Source: Prorocentrum cordatum (Eukaryota; Sar; Dinophyceae; Prorocentrales; Prorocentraceae). From it: DNA of 64,000 bases. The translations under genes were made by a program, and so were the position numbers. Position 1 is the first letter of the stretch, and each line of letters opens with the position of its first letter. The DNA is taken from positions 10,001 through 74,000 of the forward strand of contig CAUYUJ010014356.1 in the NCBI GenBank assembly GCA_963575745.1, written 5' to 3'. This document shows, in pieces, positions 21,395 to 31,600 of the stretch. The notes beneath the pieces are model-generated. The model made no database searches, was not told the DNA's origin, and was given only the letters and a program-made list of their open reading frames with translations.

Positions 21395-21815
21395 CGTCTT
21401 GTGGTTCCTCCTCCTCCTCCCCCTTCCTCCTCCTCCTCCTCCTTCCTACTTCTCCTCCTCCTCCTCCTCCTCCTCCTCCTCTCCCTTCCTCCTCCTCCTC
21501 CTCCTCCTGCTCCTGTTCCTGTTCCTGCTCCTGTTCCTGCTCCTGTTCCTGTTCCTCCTCCTCCTCCTCCTCCTCCTCCTCCTCCTCCTCCTCCCCCTTT
21601 CCTCCTCCTCCCCCTTCCTCCCCCTTCCTCCTCCTCCTCCTCCTCCTCCTCCTCCTCCTCCTCCTTCTCTCATCCCTCCAATCTCCTGCGTCATCCTCGC
21701 TTCTCCCTCCTCCTCTTTCCCCTCCTCCCCCTCGCCCCTCTTCCCCTTTCTCCTCCTCGTCCCCCTCCTCCCTCCTCCTCCTCCGCCTACTCCTCCTCCT
21801 CCTCCTCCTCCTGGT
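21395..21815. repeat. CTC microsatellite immediately before a LINE-A fragment
   Basis: CTC triplets with CTT, CTG and CCC interruptions. It ends within about 15 bp of where LINE-A-like coding begins. Confidence 0.85.
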
Positions 21816-21825
21816 GGCTAAACGG

Positions 21826-22395
21826 CTTCAGGACGATCTCATCACCCTTGCTCAATGGAGTGGAGACGCACATGGGATCTGGGAGCGGGTCGGGGGCTCT
21901 ATCATTAAGCTATTCGAGTTTGAGAATGCTCGTGATTTTGTTCAGGTTGATGTGGGTATTCTTCGTAGCGCAGCCCAGACCCTCGAAGTACCTCCCCCTG
22001 GAGTCATTGAGGATTTTGAGGCCCTCGAAGCGGCGGCCCTGAACACAGAGTTCCCACATACCTGTCCCTGGCCCTCGTGCACGTCGTCGTTTTCCTCCAG
22101 GTCTGGGCTCGTGAACCACATCAGGCGCATCCACGGGACCGTCAAACTCTCTCAGGCCCTTACCAAATGTAATCAATGCATCGTCTGCCAGGAGACCTTC
22201 TGGGACCGAAAAACTGCGCAAAAACACCTGCACGGGTCCATCCTCCACGGCAGGTGCCTGAAAGGTAAGGCGACGACCCTTCGAGAGGTGCAGCCCCCTG
22301 AGGATCTTGCGTGTCGAGTCTGCGGCTCAAGTTTCCTGACGCTGGCTGAGTGTAACCTTCACGCTCAGCTACACCTACCTGCCCAGCCCGAGGTT
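21826..22395 (+). pseudogene. LINE-A 3' fragment, C2H2-type cluster
   Basis: About 190 codons with three Cys/His clusters: CPWPSCTSSF..GLVNHIRRIH, CNQCIVCQETF..AQKHLHG, and CRVCGSSFLTLAECNLHAQLH. This is the same 3' domain as in LINE-A at 17.9-18.3 kb but better preserved. The fragment starts abruptly after the CTC microsatellite with no RT, so it is a 5'-truncated insertion. The apparent much longer frame from 20881 is microsatellite read-through. Confidence 0.65.
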
Positions 22396-22399
22396 TGTG

Positions 22400-23167
22400 A
22401 TGTCCGAGGCCATGGAGCTGGAAATCCACGACGCCCCCGCGTGGCTGTTCCCACTGGGCAAGCGCAAGGGCGAGGGCGATGGCGGACAGGCCTCGAAGAC
22501 GTTGGTCGTCGCGACTGGGGGTGCGGGAGGGGGCCGTGGAAGCGGCGACGGGCACGGTCGAGGTCACACGGACGCGACGGACGGCATCGACATGGCGACC
22601 TTCAAGTGGGTGGCGCGCCAGACCTTGGCCAACTCCCGAGCCATCGCCGATCTCGAGGCCAACGTAAACGACACCTTTCTTCTGGCCGAGGAGACGTGGC
22701 TGGCCAAGGCAGGCCTGCTAGCGAACGCGCAGTACACCAAGGCCGCCGCCGACCTCAAAGCCAAGGCCGCCTCAGACCCGCAGGTCGACACCTCGAGCCT
22801 CGGCCCGCCGTTCTTGGTCGTCTTCTTTCTCGTGATGTCGGAGATCCGCAAGCAGGCCGCGACGGGGATTCACAAGGAGGAGGTGGAGGCGTTCTGGCAG
22901 ACGCACATCAAGGACAAGACGCCCGCCGAGCTCGCCATGATGGTCCGCACGATGTCGTTCCAGCAGCCCCGGGGCGAGAAGAGCAAGCGCATGGAGAAGA
23001 TGGTCAAGCTGCGCCTTCACATCCTCACGGACACGGAGGGCGGTCGCAAGCTCAGCACCCTGATCTACCGCACGCTGTGCGAGCTGAACGCGCAGAAGCT
23101 GGTCGGGTCCGCGCCGCGGAGCCAGGGCGAGAGGGCAATCCAGAAGTGGCTTTCACGTTCGAAGTAG
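22400..23167 (+). CDS. LINE-A-associated gag-like ORF, intact
   Basis: 255 codons from an ATG at 22400; the GTG three bases earlier is not needed. The frame differs from the zinc-finger ORF and begins at its end, so translation would need re-initiation or a frameshift. Residues ~35-65 are Gly-rich, followed by a mostly helical, charged region (TFKWVARQTLANSRAIADLE through AIQKWLSRSK). No enzyme motif is present. It is the counterpart of the broken ORF at 18.4-19.0 kb, though similarity is in layout and composition more than obvious identity. A nucleic-acid-binding role is inferred only from position. The intact frame suggests this copy is younger. Confidence 0.5.
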   Translation: MSEAMELEIHDAPAWLFPLGKRKGEGDGGQASKTLVVATGGAGGGRGSGDGHGRGHTDATDGIDMATFKWVARQTLANSRAIADLEANVNDTFLLAEETWLAKAGLLANAQYTKAAADLKAKAASDPQVDTSSLGPPFLVVFFLVMSEIRKQAATGIHKEEVEAFWQTHIKDKTPAELAMMVRTMSFQQPRGEKSKRMEKMVKLRLHILTDTEGGRKLSTLIYRTLCELNAQKLVGSAPRSQGERAIQKWLSRSK

Positions 23168-23192
23168 TGGACTGGAACGGCGAGATCATGAA

Positions 23193-23922
23193 CTCCACAT
23201 CGCCGATACCCCAGTTGTTGAGTGGCTCCTGTGATTCGGCTGGTGAATCTATGGCTGCATCATCTGGTGGTATGGCAACATCCACTTCGCAGTTGCCTAC
23301 GATACCTCCGTTTTTGAATGGCTCTGATTCGGTACGTGAATCTGTGGCTGTGCTTTCTGGTGGTATTCCAACACCCTCTTCGCAGTTGCCTACGATACCT
23401 CAAAGTTTGAATGGCTCTGATTCTGCTGGACCTTCTGTGGCCGTGCCTTTTGGTGGTATTCGGACATCGACTTCGCAGTTGCCACAGATACCTCAGGTTT
23501 TGAATGGCTCTGATTCCAGCAGATTCTCAGTGCGAGCTACCGCGTCGAGTACAGCTACTCCTGAGGCGGGTGACGCTGCCGCTGCCGCCGCACCTAGCTT
23601 TTCCTCCTCTTCCTCCTTCTTCTTGGGTACCTCGTCGCCCTCTCAACCCTCCCCGCTCCAGCTTCCCCCGATGCTTGCCTCGTCTGCTCGCCTCGCCGCT
23701 CTCGTGTCTAGAAGTCTCGTCCGAGACATCCGTGCCACTGGAGGAGATCGGTTTGTGGGGAGTGTGGGTGGGTCGGAGGCGGGTGGGGAGGGAGAGGCTG
23801 ACAGGCTCTCGGCCGCCGCCGCAGATCGCGCAGTTGGACGCGACGACTCGGTGGCCGAGGTCAGGCGCGCCCGACCGCCTCCGAAGAGGGGGGTCCCGTC
23901 GCGTCGCCGTGCAGGAAACTAG
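23193..23922 (+). repeat. 93 bp in-frame tandem repeat (about four units) inside an open frame
   Basis: TTCGCAGTTGCC recurs at 23286, 23379 and 23472, exactly 93 bp apart, with a more diverged unit before the first. The frame encodes 31-residue units of the pattern SQLPTIP..LNGSDS..SVAV.GGI. The frame stays open to a TAG at 23920-23922 with Ser/Pro/Arg-rich sequence after the repeat. Ser/Thr-rich repeats like this occur in surface or scaffold proteins, but without a start codon or homologue it may be non-coding. Confidence 0.45.
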
Positions 23923-24129
23923 TCTACTGGTGCCCGCAGGCACCCCTTGGAGGGCAATCCCTCCCCACAGGGGCTTGCCTCGGGGCCCGACGGGGGCCCT
24001 CCCTCCTGCGGAGGCCTCTCGTTTCAAAATCACGGATGTTTTCACGGCCACGCTGCCGTCGCAGGGATGAGTTTTATCCAGGGTGAGCCTGCTCAGGTAG
24101 GCCTTTGACTGATAGCTTGACAACGTCCC

Positions 24130-24500
24130 CAGCGGTTCAGATCAGATCAGATCCTCCTCCTGGTTCTCCTCCTGCCTGCTTATGTTCCTCCCCTCCTTCT
24201 CCAATATCATTCGTCGTCCTCCCTATGTGTTTCTCCTCTTCCCCCTCCTGCCCCTCCCTCCACCTCCCCTTCATCCTTTTCTTCCCCCTCCCCCTCCTGC
24301 TCCTCATCCTCCTGCTCCTCCTGCTCCTCCCTCCTCCTCCTCCTCCTCGTCGTCGTCCTCCTCCCCCTCTTCCTCCAACCCTCCGTTTCTCCTCCTCCCT
24401 TTCCTCGTCCTCCCTTTCCTCCTCCTCCTCCTCCTCCTCCTCCTCCTCGTCATCATCATCATCTTCCCCTCCCCCTCCCCCTTTTCCTCCATTCCTTGCC
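24130..24500. repeat. Pyrimidine-rich CTC/CCT tract
   Basis: Strand-biased C/T sequence with short CGT and CAT blocks near 24345 and 24448. No gene. Confidence 0.8.
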
Positions 24501-24609
24501 CTTATTAATAATTTCGGCCTGCCGCACCCCGAGGCAAGTGTTTAGGGCGGGCCAGGCGCGCCGCCTGATACTTCCTCTTCATTTACGACCCTGAAGCGTA
24601 AACTTAACG

Positions 24610-25030
24610 ACAACTTCACATATGGAGGGCGGGTCGTTTTCAAAATGTGGCTCTCGCTTTAGTGTCGCGCACATTCGTCGTAACGTTTTGCAAGAGCTTC
24701 ACGGATTGAAAGCGGATCGTTTTCAAAATGTGGTTCTCGCCTTAGCGCCTCGCGCATTCGTTTAAACCACTGCCAAGGTTTCGCGGATTGCAAGCGACCC
24801 GTTTTGAACATGTGGACTCGTCTTAGCGCCGCGCACATCAATGTGACAAGAGTTTTACGCATTGAGGGCGACCCGTTTTCAACATGTGGCTCTCGCCTTA
24901 GCGCCGCGCACATGCGTTTTAAACATTTGCCAGAATATCACGGATTGTTGGCAGGTCCTTTTCAAAATGTGGCTCTCGCCTCAGCGCCGAGCGCCGCGCA
25001 CATTCGTTTCAACATTTACAAGAGTTTCAC
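24610..25030. repeat. ~75-83 bp tandem repeat, five units, plus a distal partial unit
   Basis: Units contain GTTTTCAAAATGTGG, CTCTCGCCTTAGCGCCGCGC and ACATTCGTTT. The TTTTC(A)AA(A)ATGTGG anchor falls at about 24641, 24724, 24806, 24880 and 24963. A partial unit recurs at 25528-25580. No coding function. Confidence 0.7.
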
Positions 25031-25059
25031 GGGTTCCCATGATCAGCGTATTGTTTTGC

Positions 25060-25850
25060 AAGGACTCAGGACTGAGGGTGCAACAGTTACGTGGATTCGC
25101 GGCGTTGCAGTCCCAGGAATGGCTTTCTGGCGCGATCCTGGATCGTCAAGACGCAATAATCAGGTCGATCCGTGGCGTTGGGATCCTGAGAACACTGTGC
25201 TGGCATGCTTCAGGGTCTTCCAACCCTTGTCTTCCAACGAGGCAGTTCCATCTGTGGTAATGAACCGTTGTATGGGGTCTATGTAGAGGAAGCTTGGAGG
25301 GATGTTTTATTCCAACATCGTTGGTGCCTCTTGGGTTTGCACTGGTCCTCCTCCGTCTCCTTCTCCTCCTCCTCCTCCTCCTCCTCCTCCTCCTCCTCCT
25401 CCTCCCCCTCTCCCAACTCCTCCCTGTCGCACTTCAAGACGTGTCGGTAGGGCGGTCCGGGCGATCCGCCGGAGCCCCCCTCACCATGCATGATCCCGGA
25501 TCTAGAAATTTGAAACAGCTTCAAAGATGGAGGGCGGGTCTCTCGCCTTAGCGCAGAGCACACTCGTCTTCAAAGCTTGCAGCAGTTTCAAGGATTTGTT
25601 GTTTTCAAGTCCCAGAACTGAAGTCCCAGAACTGGTGTTCGCGTTGGAGTCCCAGGAATGGCATGCTGGCACGATCTAGGATGGCCAGGACGCAAAAGGC
25701 GGTATTAAATTCCCAGGCATGGTGATCAACTCTTGTGGAAACCTGTGACGAGAGAACGTGGTGGGAGGGTGGATCGCAACATAGAGGATACGTCTCGGGT
25801 TTGCACTGGTCCTCCTCCTCCTCCTCCTCCTCCTCCGTGCTCTGCTTCTC
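25060..25850. repeat. Two diverged copies of a ~250-330 bp block
   Basis: 25060-25390 and 25590-25850 share AGTCCCAGGAATGGC, GGCACGATC/GCGCGATCCTGGAT and the ending GGGTTTGCACTGGTCCTCCTCC, which runs into a CTC microsatellite in both. The whole segment, including part of the ~80 bp repeat, was duplicated. Confidence 0.55.
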
Positions 25851-26051
25851 CTACGACTCCTCCTTCTCCCCCTTCTCCCTCCCCCTCCTCTCCTCCCTTC
25901 TGGGAAGGAGGCGGCCGCGGAAGGGCGCAAGCGAGACACCCGCTGAGGTCATGCAGAGCTTCGCGAGCAACCGCCATCGTACTACAGCCAACGCGCGCGA
26001 TAAGGATGCGCGGCAAGGGTGTATAAAACGACGCGAAGACCGAGACAAAAT

Positions 26052-26187
26052 CGGATCGGGATAACTCGAAATCTCTGAGAATCGGCGGGTTTGGAGGATG
26101 TATTGGGCGCCGCGGCCGCTCCAGAGCGTTCCGGAACGCTCTGAGAGCGCTCCGGAACGCTCTGGAGCGATTTATCCCGATCCTAGC
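26052..26187. repeat. GCTCTGGAGCG palindromic family, copy 3
   Basis: Ends GGATCGGGATAA and TTTATCCCGATCC form an inverted pair. The centre, with two GAGCG(T/C)TCCGGAACGCTC palindromes in series, is the most regular of the three copies. Confidence 0.6.
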
Positions 26188-26699
26188 TCTGTTTTAGTGT
26201 AACCCCGCGGGTGCCCCAGCTGAAGCTTCTTGAGCGAAGGGTTGGCCAGGAATGGGCCGGAGAGGCAATGATGCGAGGGTGCCCCTGGGAATCTCATTCC
26301 CTGACTATGCTTGCTCACTGTGCGCCGTAGCCACGTCCCGCGTCGCATGATTGCGAACAAATCGTCGCGAGATTGCCTGCAGACAGGGCTGCATGCAAGG
26401 CGTGCATCCGTGGCGCATGTCCGTAAACCCTCAGAGACTCGAATCTAGGGGCCTTTCGACGCGTTCTGGAGCCACGCGTAACAAGACACTGCGCAATCAC
26501 AACGGCGGCCCTACCGCCCCGCCCCCGCAAATCCACTTAAAACCGGTCTCTACACCCCTCCCGGGATCCAATCCATCCTGACCCGTATCCCAGGACGGAC
26601 CCAGCCGTGGCAACGACCGGCCTTCAGGAGGGCCCAACCGACGACGTGCTTTTGTCCAACGCGCGGCCCCCAGAGGCCCCGACCCGCTTTGGCGGGGAC

Positions 26700-26925
26700 A
26701 GCAAGCGACCACAACCACATCGACGACACATCCCGGGGAATGTCTTGCGCATGCCAAAGTATGTCGGAACACCGAAATTGGCTTCGTACTGGTTGTGGTC
26801 GGTTCGGCGTCCCAAGACGGCCAAATCGACCACACCCACAACCAACATGCTCGTGTCGAGGTCGGTGGGGTTCTCCCTCGAGGGGGCCCTCCCGAACAGT
26901 CTGCTTGGCTGTGGTTGTGGTCCCC
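26700..26925. repeat. Fold-back block with nested inverted repeats
   Basis: GACCACAACCACA (26707) pairs with TGTGGTTGTGGTC (26910); an inner pair GGTTGTGG/CCACAACC lies near 26790 and 26836. The phrase CCAGCCGTGGC..CGAC recurs directly at 26610 and 26960 outside the stem. Confidence 0.4.
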
Positions 26926-27039
26926 TGTTGTGCCCCGGCTTTCTTCGAGGCCGAAGCCAGCCGTGGCGACGAGAAGCCTCCAGGAATCCAGCAGGGATGA
27001 ACGCGGCCCAACGAGGACCGCCGTGGTTTCGACATGGCC

Positions 27040-27150
27040 CACTGAAGGGGCCCTGGGACACAAACAAATACCCACAAATAAAAGGATTCCCCATATTTTC
27101 TCATATTTTCCGGGTTTTTGTCTCCCCCCCACTTCCCATAACAAATCCGC
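27040..27150 (+). mobile_element. ATATTTTC dispersed element, copy 2
   Basis: CCACTGAAGGGGCCCTGGGA, ACAAATAAAAGGATTCCCC, CATATTTTCTCATATTTTC and GGGTTTTTGTC are followed by a C-run and ACTTCCCATA, where similarity to copy 3 stops. The opening CACTGAAGGGG is shared with copies 1 and 4, so the family extends past the AG used in the introner reading. Confidence 0.75.
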
Positions 27151-27274
27151 CGACCCTGTCGGCGTGTGTGAGGGGCTTTTCCGTTCGAGCCGTCATCTCC
27201 GTTATTCTTTGTACTCGTCGTCTCTGTCCTTCCCTTTCCCTGGGACTCCTCTTCCCCTGGGCTCCAGCCAAGCC

Positions 27275-27526
27275 GACCTTGAGCAACGTCGTAATTCAGT
27301 CGAAGGGAAGCCCCTTCCCTTTGATCCCTCCCCCGCCGGGAGGGGGGGGGGGTAGCGACCCCCCCCCCGGGTCAGATACGACGCCCCCCCCCGTACCGAC
27401 CTTGAGCAACGTCGTAATTGAGTCGAAGGGAAGCCCCTTCCCTTTCCCTTCCCCGACGGGGGGGGGAGGGGGGGTCCCGGGGGGGGTCCCAGGGGAGTCC
27501 CGGGGAAGTCCCGGGTCAGATACGAC
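27275..27526 (+). repeat. 123 bp two-copy tandem repeat
   Basis: GACCTTGAGCAACGTCGTAA starts at 27275 and 27398. Both units continue with GTCGAAGGGAAGCCCCTTCC, a G-run and GGGTCAGATACGAC. The second unit is a little longer because of extra GGGGTCCC. Confidence 0.75.
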
Positions 27527-27645
27527 ACCTCCCTCCCCCACCTTCTCGTCCTTCTCCCCGTTCCCCAAAACCATCCCACAGCCCGTGCCTCTTGCTGCGC
27601 ATTGCGAACAGGGTCGGCGGCACCGGCCGTAAGGCCTTCGCAATA

Positions 27646-27745
27646 AAAGGATTCCCCATATTTCCTCATATTTTCTGGGTTTTTGTCTCCCCCCCACTTC
27701 CCATATTCTCCCATATTTTCTTGGGGATCGACGATTAATTGTGTC
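27646..27745 (+). mobile_element. ATATTTTC dispersed element, copy 3
   Basis: Starts at AATAAAAGGATTCCCC and runs through CTGGGTTTTTGTC, a C-run, CTTCCCATATTCTCCC and GGGGATCGACGATTAATTG. It lacks the upstream third present in copies 1, 2 and 4. Confidence 0.75.
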
Positions 27746-27749
27746 TGTG

Positions 27750-28300
27750 TTTTTTTTTTTTCCCTCCTGACCCACCTCCGACCCTGGTCCCCACGGTTTT
27801 CGGGCCATTTCTCGGGCCCCTGGCGGCCGTTCGGGACGACCCCGGCACATGGGGAGCGCTCCTGACGAGGCGCAGCTGCTGGAAGTCACACCGATGCCAG
27901 AAAAGCCTCAGACGTCCGCAAACCTCGAAGCAAAGGCCCCAGCAAGAAACACGCTGAAGAAACACGCTGTTTTGAGCAGGGACCGGCCGTCCCGGGATTC
28001 CTACAGGCCTACCACGAAGTGTCCTTCAAACAAAATAATGTTCTTATAACACAAACAATGCTCTTATAGCATGAAATAATGCAACCAAGACGGGTCTCAA
28101 CCAAACATGTTCTAAGAACATTTCGTGCGACCCCCAAAGGTTCATTGAACATCTGCCACCGTGCCGCTGGGCACGGAGTGGGCGTGTCCTCAAGTCCTTT
28201 GCCCAATCCTCTAAGCCTCAACCCTCACTGCTGAGCAGTCTGCAAAGGGCCCAGACCCCAAAGTCTCAAATCTCCTGGGGCTTGTCGCATTTCCCCGTGG
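27750..28300. other. No supported gene
   Basis: A T-run near 27749 is followed by ordinary sequence. Around 28035-28125 there are ATGTTCTTATAACA, ATGCTCTTATAGCATG and CATGTTCTAAGAACAT, three related short palindromic words, not otherwise explained. Confidence 0.4.
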
Positions 28301-28309
28301 CTTGTCGCA

Positions 28310-28920
28310 TGACTTGTGCGGGCCCCGGAGGGCTCCAAGACGGGCCAAGAGAGCCTCAAGAGACCCCCAAAATGGTCTCAGAGTGCTCCGAGTCGCCGAA
28401 AGGTCACTCCAAGACGGCCCCAAAACGGTGCAAAAGGCATCCAAGACACTCCCAGATGCCTCTAAGAGGCCTCCCAAGAGGGCACCAAGAGGCCAACATC
28501 ATTGACTTTCCTTAAGTTTGTTGAAGGATGTTGGCGTTCTCGCCTCTTCGGCATCCAGACGCTCCAAGACGGCCCACGAGGCCCCCAAGATCGCCCCAAG
28601 ACGCCACCAGAGGCCCCCAAAGACGGCCCCCAGGAGGGCCCAAGAGGACCCCAAGACTGCCCAAGAGGCGCCCAAGACGGCCCCACGAGGGTCCAAAGAC
28701 GACCCCAAGAGCGGGGCCCATAGGGGGAACCCGCACGGACATTTCGAGCCTTCGGCCCCCGAGGGGCCCCCCAGGAGGCCCCAAGAGGCACCCAAGAGGC
28801 TCCCAAGAGGCCTCCAAGCTGCTCCCAAGAGGCCCCGCGAGCGCTCCGAAGAGACTCGAAGAAGCATCCTTGAAAACTCTGATCACAACTCAGGCACGGT
28901 GGCGGGATGGGCCGACGGCC
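28310..28920. repeat. Degenerate CCAAGA(C/G)GGCCC tract, copy 2, with CACGGTGGCGGG end
   Basis: Same texture as 14150-14600. It ends with GAAGCATCCTTGAAAACTC, TGATCACAACTCAGGC and ACGGTGGCGGG, a terminus also found at 58525-58560 and 60068-60112. This suggests the tract belongs to one dispersed element. Confidence 0.55.
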
Positions 28921-28924
28921 GTTC

Positions 28925-29350
28925 GATTTTTTGGTGGGCCTATGGGCAGGTGAGTGCTTTTTTATACTCTGGTGTTCGACATTTGGCCGAAGAGTTGGGA
29001 AGGGGAGTGTCTGAGTCTGTGCCAGTGCTTAGTCGATCTGCTTCTACCACTCGCGCAAGCAGACTGGGGGTTGGGGTCCTGACCAGTCGCCAGAGAAACC
29101 AGCCAGAAACTGGTAAATGGAGGTGGGGGGGAATGGCGGGGGGGCGGAAAGGGGGGCCAGGGGCCCGCGAATCGGCGAAACAATACATACAAAAACACGG
29201 CCGCCAAGTCAGGGCGCTTTGCCGCGAGGGCCGAGAAACGATAATCGAGGTTCGAGGATTACGGGTCGAAGGTCGATGATCGAGGTTCGAGGGTCGGTGT
29301 TCGAGGAGGGAGGTTCGAAGTTCGAGAGGCTCGTGGCTCGAGGCTCGAGA
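28925..29350. other. No supported gene; GGTTCGAG-rich stretch
   Basis: 28925-29240 has open plus-strand sequence without domains. 29245-29350 is a degenerate run of GGTTCGAG/GAGGTTCGA words about 8-15 bp apart. Confidence 0.4.
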
Positions 29351-29417
29351 GGCCCCTCGCGGGGCGAGGAGTCGCCAGCCAGGATCTGGCTTCGAAGATC
29401 GAGGCATTGCTTGAGGG

Positions 29418-29745
29418 CCTCCTCCTCCTCCTCCTGCTCCTCCTCCTGCTCCTCCTCCTTCTCCTCTTCCTCCTGCTCCTCCTCCTCCTCCTCCTCCTCC
29501 TCCTCCTCCTCCTCCCCGTCATCCTCCTCCTCCTCCTCCTGCTCCTCCTCCTCCTCCTCCTCCTCCTCCTCCTCCCGTCATCCTCCGCCTCCTCCTCCTC
29601 CTCCTCCTCCTCCTCCTCCTCCTCCTCCTCCTTCTCCTCACCTCTCTTCCTCCTCCTCCTCCTCCTCCTCCTCCTCCTCCTCCTCCTCCTCCTCTTCCTG
29701 CTGCTGCTGCTCCTCCTCCTCCTCCTCCTCCTCCTCCGCTGCATC
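29418..29745. repeat. CTC microsatellite, 330 bp, then GGA tract (29860-30000)
   Basis: CTC triplets with occasional CTG, CCC and GTCAT interruptions. A GGA-rich tract of opposite polarity follows after ~115 bp of unique GC-rich sequence. Confidence 0.85.
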
Positions 29746-30004
29746 CTGCGAACTATCCGCGCGCCCAGCCGGCGTTCGGGCTCGCCTCCCCGCGGCCACG
29801 GCCGCGGGCGGCGGGCTCCTCCTCGCCGAGCTCGCGGGCGCAGCGGCAGAACTGCACGAAGCGGAGGAGGCCTCCCCCCCGAGGTGTGCTAGGAGTCTGG
29901 GAGGGGGAGGAGGATGGGGGGGAGGAGAAGGAGGAGTCGGAGGAGGAGGGGGAGGAGAAGGAGAAGGAGAAGGAGGAGGAGGAGGTGGTGGTTAAGAAGT
30001 GGCT

Positions 30005-30760
30005 GGGCCTCATGGCCCAGGGTGTGGTGGTGGGCTTTTCGGCGCCCCCCCAGCGACACGTGAACTGCTGGGCGTTTTCGGGCGGAAGGGGTCCAGGGGC
30101 AGCGGCCGCTGCGCCTTCGGGAGGCCCCTTGGGGGGTCATGGGCCTGTCGGCCCTTGAGTTGAAACGTTTGTATGAGGGCAACATGTTGCTCGGTAAGGT
30201 TTGTTGCCATGGCAGTGGTCGCGAATGCTTGTGCACTGGTGGTGCACCCCTCTTGTCCAACGTAGGAGCCTAGTGCTGCGTCAGCCTTCAGGCTGGAGGA
30301 GGCTGCATGGCAAACATCGCTCAGAAGGGTGAAAGTATATGATATAGAGCAGTGCATGTTTGGTTGCAGGCATGAACAACCGTCCGCGCTCCTGTCTGCC
30401 AACATGGAGCTGTTGGCTCGCCTGTTGGGGAGTGTGTCTGGAAAGGGGGGGATGCTGGCACCCACAAGGGCACACCGCGTCCGCGGGGAGGATGGGAGGA
30501 CCTCGGGTTTAAATGAGAACCCCTCGGAGCTTGCGCTTGTTCTCGCCCTTGCTTTCCTGGAAGCCCTCACAGGTAGGGTGCCAGACGGGAGGCCAGGATG
30601 TGGAACTCCTTCGGATGGCTCGGCGGTTTAAGTTTCCCTCGACCCCTTCCTTCAGCTGGCGCAGCAACAGGACTGCACGCTGGAAGGAATGTCGGGGTGA
30701 GGAGGCATGATAATTCACGTGGTGGACGCTTCGGGACTTCCCCTCTCAGTGGTGCAGCAG
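30005..30760. other. No supported gene
   Basis: Moderate GC, few stops, but no recognisable domain on either strand. Could contain a non-conserved exon. Confidence 0.35.
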
Positions 30761-30764
30761 CAGG

Positions 30765-30955
30765 AGGGGGGGAGGGGGAGGAGGAGGAGGAGGAGGATGA
30801 CGGGGAGGAGGAGGAAGAGGAGGGAGGGGGAGGGAGGAGGAGGAGGAGGAGGAGGCGGAGGAGGAGGAGGAGGAGGGGGAGCAGGAGGAGCAGGAGGGAG
30901 GGGGAGGGGGAGGAGGAGGAAGGAGGGGGACGGGGGGGCAGGAGGGGGGACCCTT
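30765..30955. repeat. GGA microsatellite
   Basis: GGA triplets with G-run and GCA interruptions. Confidence 0.85.
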
Positions 30956-31094
30956 AGTCTGTGACCCATAGGGCCTGTTTCCCGCCTATAGGCGGCGCTC
31001 CTCCTTTCTGCGGGCACCTCCGACCTGTCGGCCCTGCGGGCGGCCGCAGCTAGAGAGGCCCTGCCAGCAGCGCCTGAAGGCACGGTCACTAGGG

Positions 31095-31175
31095 AACGCG
31101 ACTGCCTACAGGCAAGGAGGGCCTTTAGGCGTGCCTACAGGCAGGAAGGGCCTGTAGGCGCGTCTGTAGAGGAAA
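31095..31175. repeat. Cluster of GCCT(A/G)(C/T)AGGC palindromes
   Basis: GCCTACAGGC, GGCCTTTAGGCG, GCCTACAGGC and GGCCTGTAGGCGCG follow within 80 bp. The same kind of palindrome recurs at 30977 and at 35345-35372, just before the LINE-D RT. Confidence 0.55.
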
Positions 31176-31179
31176 GAGA

Positions 31180-31600
31180 GGAAAGAGAACTGCGCACATA
31201 CACCGATTCTGGCCAGGCCCATCCTGAGCCCAGGATCGGTGCATACGCCCTCTACCTTGGCCAGGAAGGTATATGCACCCATGGGCCTTGCCAGGATCGG
31301 TGCATGTGTATAGGTCTCTTCGCCCGAACCAGCCGCACCTCTGCAGCTAGCTCGCCCACGCCCTCCGCGCCCCGCAGGGCCCACAACAAGCGTGCGCCCG
31401 GGGGCGGGCTCCGCACTGCCTGCGCCGCCTCCCGGTGAGCCCCCATGGCGCGGCAGCACTCTACAGTCGGACTTGATTGGACCGGACACGCGAGAGGACA
31501 CAAGCCCTTCCGAGGGTCACATTGCCATAGGAGCGTAGGAGGCATTGGTCGCGAGACACAGGACGCGAGGGTACGGGTCGACCTACTAATCTGGGCCGCC
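31180..31600. other. No supported gene
   Basis: The phrase CCAGGATCGGTGCAT occurs at 31228 and again at 31289, a local duplication. Otherwise unassigned; probably 3' flank of LINE-C. Confidence 0.35.

Noticed and set aside
22318-22340. Spliced-leader-like TGCGGCTCAAG
   Set aside because: It lies inside conserved zinc-finger coding sequence (CRVCGSSF) and lacks the rest of the leader.
20881-23922. A single 1013-codon plus-strand gene
   Set aside because: It chains a GACGCC array, a CTC microsatellite, a LINE-A fragment, an out-of-frame overlap of the gag-like ORF and a tandem repeat; open only because the simple sequence lacks stops.
28518-29279. 253-codon plus-strand ORF
   Set aside because: The first half is the CCAAGA degenerate repeat and the second half shows no domain or conservation cue.
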